From an uncultured Flavobacteriaceae bacterium (lineage in GTDB: Bacteria > Bacteroidota > Bacteroidia > Flavobacteriales > Flavobacteriaceae), in assembly GCA_938018045.1 (NCBI GenBank), contig CALIIP010000024.1:1-20608 (forward strand): DNA of 20,608 nt, written 5' to 3'. The translations under genes and the position numbers were made by a program. The notes below the pieces were generated by a model. It was given only the letters and a program-made list of their open reading frames with translations. It had not been told where the DNA came from and did no database searches. Shown piece after piece: positions 17,167 through 20,608 of the stretch (positions are counted from its first letter, which is position 1; the number at the start of each line of letters is the position of its first letter).

Positions 17167-19260
17167 TTAATTTGGGGGAGTAAAACCTACATTTGTCCAA
17201 TCACAATTTTGATAACTAGCATTAACTTGATAAGATGCACCCCCTGAAATTCTTTCAATTTTAAAGTTTCTTACCTGGTCAATATTACAGTTGATCAACT
17301 TTGTGCCTGAATTCGCTCTATCAACCTCGTATAAATAATCAATATTTGAAAAAGTACAATTTGTGAATATATTGTTGTCTGCGCTACTAGCGTTATTGGT
17401 TTCTAGAAAATGAGAAAAAGCAATTGCTGAAAAGGCGTCTTTTACCTCTATATTTTCAAAGGTATTGTTGTCACTAGCATCATTTACATCACCAGCTAAA
17501 CCATCGTTCCAATCACTAAATTTGATCGAACAATTTGTAAGGACTATGTTTTCATAATGATTATTTCTTGAACCATTAGCCAATCGCATACCACCAGCAT
17601 CTTTTGTACCTGTATTGACATTAACTTCTTTTAGTACTGTTCCGTTTTTAAATGTATTGTTTGTCGTCTTCGGGAATTGGACTTCTAAAAATGTATTTAT
17701 AATAGTAAAACCATCAACTGTGTTTCCAGATATTGCATCAACACCTTTCGCAACGATTCCATGACCTAAATGTGTTAAAGCACCTACTCTGTGAACATTT
17801 GTATTTGTAAATGAAGAGTTCGTAGTTCCTCCACCAATAAGAAAATAGTAATCCGTTGGGTTAATATTGTTATCTGAATAGGTATCATTGAAAGATGCCT
17901 TTATACTGTTGCCACTTTGAAATGTTATTGCTTGTGTGCCACAATTCAATACAAAACTATTGTGTAATTCTGAGTTGTCACCTTCTAAAACAATGCCCAA
18001 ACCTGCATGATTTAAAAAGGCATTACTCGTCGCACTTGGATATGAATGAGCAGGGTTAAAGTCGCCCATCATAGTAATAATTATATTCTTGTAATAAGAG
18101 TGATGACCTCGAGAAACTAAGCCATCTTTGAATTTGGTAATTTGAAAATTTTCAATATGAACATAGGGTTCAAGTACTTTTATTCCTGTTCCTTGACCTT
18201 CACCATTAGGAGTGGAGCCAGTTAATAAGGGCATTTTATTTGAATCTAATGCATCTCCATATTTAAACGTTGAACCTTGATCGCTATTGATATCACCAGG
18301 AGTATTGCTATACCCAATAAATTTAATAGGACTTCCTGCACTTCCTGTATTATCTGCAATCAACTGTTTGTTCCCGTAGTTTCCAGCTTTAACGTACACC
18401 ACATCACCAGCTTTTGCTGTAGAAAACGCATGTTCAATGTTCCAAGCATTAGCTTCAGAGTGACCATCATTTGATCCATTACCATTTACCGTTACAAAAT
18501 ATGCTCCGTCCGTAGATGCGGTATTATTGTCTTCTTGATTTGGTGTAACGGGTTCAGTTGTTTCTGTAGTAGTTTGCTCTTCTTCTTGCTGTTGCTCTAG
18601 CAATGGAGAATCTTCGGAAACTTGGTAAGTGATAATTAATTTAGGCCCTTTATTTGCAGGGTGTTCTTTTGAAGCAAAGGCTAAGTCATCACCTGTACTA
18701 TGTGTCAATACCAATGTTGTAATTTCAGCATTGATATTTGTTATATCTAAGGCAATTTTTTCAGGTGTCCCAACCTTATAAGATTTGGTAATGCTTGCTA
18801 ATTGACCTTCTAAATCTGGCGCATTTGCTTGTGTTAAATTTTCTTCTGTCCAATTGGCAGCTGTACCTTTATGTATTGCTATATTACCATCACCTTCATC
18901 GCTATCAATAGAAAATTCCAAAACAGCTTCTGTAATCGATCCGTTGACTGCACTTAAATCAAACATCAAATAACTTGTTCTAAAATCTTCTTGTAAACGA
19001 ATTATATTTTGATCTCGTCCTTGTTCGTTTTGTATATATGCATCATTGGTTGGGGGAAAAGTAAATGTTCTGCTCACCAAATTATTCTCAGATAATTCTT
19101 CATCTCCATTTGTAAGATTTTCTTTTTCTTCTATAGATACTTCAGACTCGTTAAGAACAGATTCTAATAACAAATCAGTATCCTTAGCACAAGAAAAAAT
19201 TATAGAAAAGACAAAAAGAAGCAGGGTCATTTGAATGACTTTTTTGAAGATTGTATGCAT
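17167..19260 (-). CDS. Surface lipoprotein: DNRLRE domain and right-handed beta-helix (paralogue without PKD)
   Basis: A 697-residue lipoprotein. The signal peptide ends IFSC, with lipidated Cys24 followed by AKDTD, the same acidic start as its neighbour. The DNRLRE-type domain (about 65-213) shares QNIIRL, RTSYLMFDLS, DLAFASKEH and GPKL with the larger paralogue. A Gln/Glu/Thr-rich linker (214-251) takes the place of the four PKD repeats. The beta-helix (about 252-697) is colinear with the neighbour's: shared blocks include AGNYGNKQL, NGEGQGT, MGDFNPAH, SELHNSFVLNCG, HLGHGI, DWNDGLAGDV, FSAIAFS and EVDRANS, and both end GFTPPN. The conserved Asp, His and Arg among these blocks are candidates for a binding or catalytic face. 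No sorting domain for type IX secretion was seen. Probably exposed on the cell surface; enzymatic activity unproven. Confidence 0.9.
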   Translation of the reverse strand: MHTIFKKVIQMTLLLFVFSIIFSCAKDTDLLLESVLNESEVSIEEKENLTNGDEELSENNLVSRTFTFPPTNDAYIQNEQGRDQNIIRLQEDFRTSYLMFDLSAVNGSITEAVLEFSIDSDEGDGNIAIHKGTAANWTEENLTQANAPDLEGQLASITKSYKVGTPEKIALDITNINAEITTLVLTHSTGDDLAFASKEHPANKGPKLIITYQVSEDSPLLEQQQEEEQTTTETTEPVTPNQEDNNTASTDGAYFVTVNGNGSNDGHSEANAWNIEHAFSTAKAGDVVYVKAGNYGNKQLIADNTGSAGSPIKFIGYSNTPGDINSDQGSTFKYGDALDSNKMPLLTGSTPNGEGQGTGIKVLEPYVHIENFQITKFKDGLVSRGHHSYYKNIIITMMGDFNPAHSYPSATSNAFLNHAGLGIVLEGDNSELHNSFVLNCGTQAITFQSGNSIKASFNDTYSDNNINPTDYYFLIGGGTTNSSFTNTNVHRVGALTHLGHGIVAKGVDAISGNTVDGFTIINTFLEVQFPKTTNNTFKNGTVLKEVNVNTGTKDAGGMRLANGSRNNHYENIVLTNCSIKFSDWNDGLAGDVNDASDNNTFENIEVKDAFSAIAFSHFLETNNASSADNNIFTNCTFSNIDYLYEVDRANSGTKLINCNIDQVRNFKIERISGGASYQVNASYQNCDWTNVGFTPPN

Positions 19261-19331
19261 AAGTAGGTAAACTTTTTAATTTAGGTTCAAGATTTTGGGA
19301 ATCATATTGTCGATTATCGATTAAGGGCTAA

Positions 19332-19348
19332 TTTTATCGATGAACTAC
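19332..19348 (-). promoter_or_regulatory. GATGAACTAC element, copy 1
   Basis: The plus strand reads TTTTATCGATGAACTAC, matching 19536-19552 at 16 of 17 positions. It shares the CGATGAA core with the CGATGAAATGCAC copies and lies about 75 bp before the start of the smaller lipoprotein gene. Confidence 0.45.
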
Positions 19349-19407
19349 GGGGTAAGCACATTACTTAGGTAGTTTTACGTTTCATTATTTAATATTGGAC
19401 GTTTAAT

Positions 19408-19432
19408 AGCATGTTTTTTCGATGAAATGCAC
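19408..19432 (-). promoter_or_regulatory. Long copy of the shared upstream element (smaller lipoprotein side)
   Basis: The plus strand reads AGCATG, six T, then CGATGAAATGCAC, one mismatch from 16970-16994. It lies about 150-170 bp before the smaller lipoprotein start. The orientation relative to the gene is the same as at the other locus. Confidence 0.55.
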
Positions 19433-19523
19433 CTTTATTTAACATATGCTTGATGAGCTCTTTTTTTACTCGATTCTTGGTACTAATCGCCTCTTTAATA
19501 ACTTGTGAAGTATAAATTTGTTG

Positions 19524-19559
19524 TGAACTGCTCGATTTTATAGATGAACTACTCGATTT
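19524..19559 (-). repeat. Direct repeat of 15 bp with 21-bp period
   Basis: TGAACTGCTCGATTT (19524-19538) and TGAACTACTCGATTT (19545-19559) differ at one base and start exactly 21 bp apart, two helical turns. The second overlaps the GATGAACTAC element at 19536-19552. The geometry suits a regulator that binds direct repeats. Confidence 0.55.
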
Positions 19560-19769
19560 CCGTCATTAAATCGTTAAACGGCTATTTTTGTAGGACGAAA
19601 TTAAGCACGTTTATCTCGGAAATTCGGCTAAAAAAGGATTAGTGGGTAATAAGGCGTTATTATTTTTGCGATTTGTGAATTGCCTATTCTTAAATTAACA
19701 CGATTATTTTTGGATATCAGAAGATGCTCCTTTCATGTTTGTAGTTAGTAAAATAAGAAATACAAAAAA

Positions 19770-19821
19770 AGGTCTTTGTTTTATCAATTTCATGTATGTG
19801 AAATTGATAAAACAAAGACCT
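19770..19821 (-). terminator. Strong terminator hairpin after the nucleotide-sugar dehydrogenase gene
   Basis: A perfect 23-bp stem (19770-19792 with 19799-19821) surrounds the six-base loop TGTATG. On the minus strand it is followed by seven T. It sits 46 bp past the stop of the tviB-like gene. A T run at about 19838-19844 on the other side could also let it act on plus-strand transcripts. Confidence 0.93.
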
Positions 19822-19866
19822 AATTAAATGAATATTATTTTTTTAGAGACTTAGGTTTGAATTCAA

Positions 19867-20608
19867 TTAAAGTCTTCCGTCAACTTTTTCTTTAAGGATG
19901 CCTTTTACATCATATAATACGCCGTTGGTATTTAGCATTTCACCAAGATTTAATGATAAAAATTCTTTGTGAGCTACCGCTAGTACAATTGCGTCAAAAT
20001 TGTCATTTGGGAGCTTATCTGTAGTTTCAAGCTGATATTCATGCATTACTTCGTTCGGAGCTGCCCATGGGTCGTAAACGGTCACATTGGCACCATAGCT
20101 TTGAAGATTGTTGATTACATCTACCGCTTTGGTATTTCTAACATCTGGGCAGTTTTCTTTAAAAGTTACACCAAGTACTAAAATATTAGAACCTTTGACC
20201 TTAATATCTTTCTGCACCATCAATTTAATTACTTCAGAAGAAACATATTTGCCCATACCGTCATTCATTCGTCGACCAGCAAGAATTATTTCAGGATGAT
20301 AACCGTATTCTTGAGCTTTTTGCGCCAAATAGTATGGATCAACACCAATACAATGCCCACCTACCAAACCTGGTTTAAATGGAAGAAAATTCCATTTTGT
20401 GCCTGCTGCTTTTAAAACTTCATTAGTATCCACACCCATGAGGTTGAAAATTTTGGCAAGTTCGTTTACAAAGGCAATATTTATATCTCTTTGTGAATTC
20501 TCGATTACTTTTGCAGCTTCCGCAACCTTTATAGTAGGAGCGAGGTATGTGCCTGCTGTTATTACTGAGGCATATAAAGCATCAACTTTTTTTCCTGCTT
20601 CAGGTGTA
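19867..20608 (-). CDS. tviB: TviB/WbpA-type UDP-HexNAc 6-dehydrogenase, partial at the N-terminus
   Basis: The frame is open from the right edge (first full codon at 20607) to TAA at 19869-19867, giving 246 residues of a family about 425 long; the N-terminal NAD-binding part is outside the window. The visible fragment starts in the NAD-domain end and central domain: AEAAKVIENSQRD (29-41 of the fragment) carries the conserved Lys and Asn, and GLVGGHCIGVDPYYL (80-94) holds the catalytic Cys (C86). GVTFKENCPDVRNTK (146-160) begins the UDP-binding domain. AAGTKWNFLPF and HPEIILAGRRMNDGMG are closer to TviB/WbpA than to UDP-glucose dehydrogenases, so the product is probably UDP-GlcNAcA or a related HexNAc uronic acid. 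An in-frame ATG at 20439 is internal, not the start. The gene ends at a strong terminator. Confidence 0.93.
   Translation of the reverse strand, partial: TPEAGKKVDALYASVITAGTYLAPTIKVAEAAKVIENSQRDINIAFVNELAKIFNLMGVDTNEVLKAAGTKWNFLPFKPGLVGGHCIGVDPYYLAQKAQEYGYHPEIILAGRRMNDGMGKYVSSEVIKLMVQKDIKVKGSNILVLGVTFKENCPDVRNTKAVDVINNLQSYGANVTVYDPWAAPNEVMHEYQLETTDKLPNDNFDAIVLAVAHKEFLSLNLGEMLNTNGVLYDVKGILKEKVDGRL

Larger units (their letters stand above)
19261..19769. other. Long repeat-bearing upstream region of the smaller lipoprotein
   Basis: About 500 bp without a credible gene. It contains the long shared element (19408-19432), two TTTTAT(C/A)GATGAACTAC copies (19332-19348 and 19536-19552) and a 15-bp direct repeat of 21-bp period (19524-19559). 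No exact minus-strand TAnnTTTG box was found, so the promoter position is unknown. Confidence 0.6.

Noticed and set aside
13498..19260. Type IX secretion C-terminal domains on the lipoproteins
   Set aside because: Both end in beta-helix sequence and TPPN, with no sorting domain; the lipobox explains their export.
19261..19866. CRISPR array or mobile element remnant
   Set aside because: Repeats are few, irregularly spaced and lack spacers, terminal inverted repeats or transposase fragments; a regulatory reading fits better.

Overview
The window looks like part of a capsule or exopolysaccharide locus from a marine-type Flavobacteriaceae (Bacteroidetes). The supporting signs are AT-rich DNA, absence of Shine-Dalgarno-like sequences before most starts, a TAnnTTTG-type -7 promoter box, lipoproteins beginning Cys-(Ser/Ala)-Lys-Asp, PKD and DNRLRE-type domains, and a mixed set of Wzx/Wzy-pathway genes. 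The genus cannot be fixed from the sequence alone.

Layout, left to right. (1) 1-939, minus: nearly complete capE-type UDP-GlcNAc 4,6-dehydratase/5-epimerase, running off the left edge. (2) 1460-2776, plus: Wzx flippase. (3) 3014-3960, plus: a glycosyltransferase pseudogene with one nonsense codon and three single-base frameshifts. (4) 3992-4804, minus: SAM methyltransferase with a CxxC...CxxC N-terminal module. (5) 5278-7641, plus: two-gene unit of an MBOAT O-acyltransferase and an SGNH-like partner, for O-acylation of the polymer. (6) 13148-7661, minus: tight five-gene unit of a hexapeptide O-acetyltransferase, a GT-A glycosyltransferase, a Wzy/ligase-like membrane protein and two GT4 glycosyltransferases. 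(7) 16692-13498 and 19260-17167, minus: two paralogous lipoproteins, each with a DNRLRE domain and a right-handed beta-helix; the first also carries four PKD domains. (8) 20608-19867, minus: partial tviB/wbpA-type nucleotide-sugar dehydrogenase, running off the right edge and followed by a strong terminator.

How the genes fit together: the two end genes make activated sugars (probably the UDP-L-FucNAc branch at the left and a UDP-HexNAc uronic acid at the right). The glycosyltransferases build the repeat unit, Wzx flips it, and the 10070-11266 protein polymerises or ligates it. Two separate O-acylation modules (cytoplasmic hexapeptide enzyme; membrane MBOAT plus SGNH) may decorate it. The two surface lipoproteins probably bind or process the exported glycan.

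The least explained part is this lipoprotein pair together with its long upstream regions. Those regions share a family of elements (CGATGAAATGCAC and related), including a 25-bp copy that differs at one base between the two loci, and a 15-bp direct repeat with a 21-bp period. I read these as candidate operators coordinating the two genes; this is inference. No tRNA, rRNA, IS element or CRISPR array was seen.
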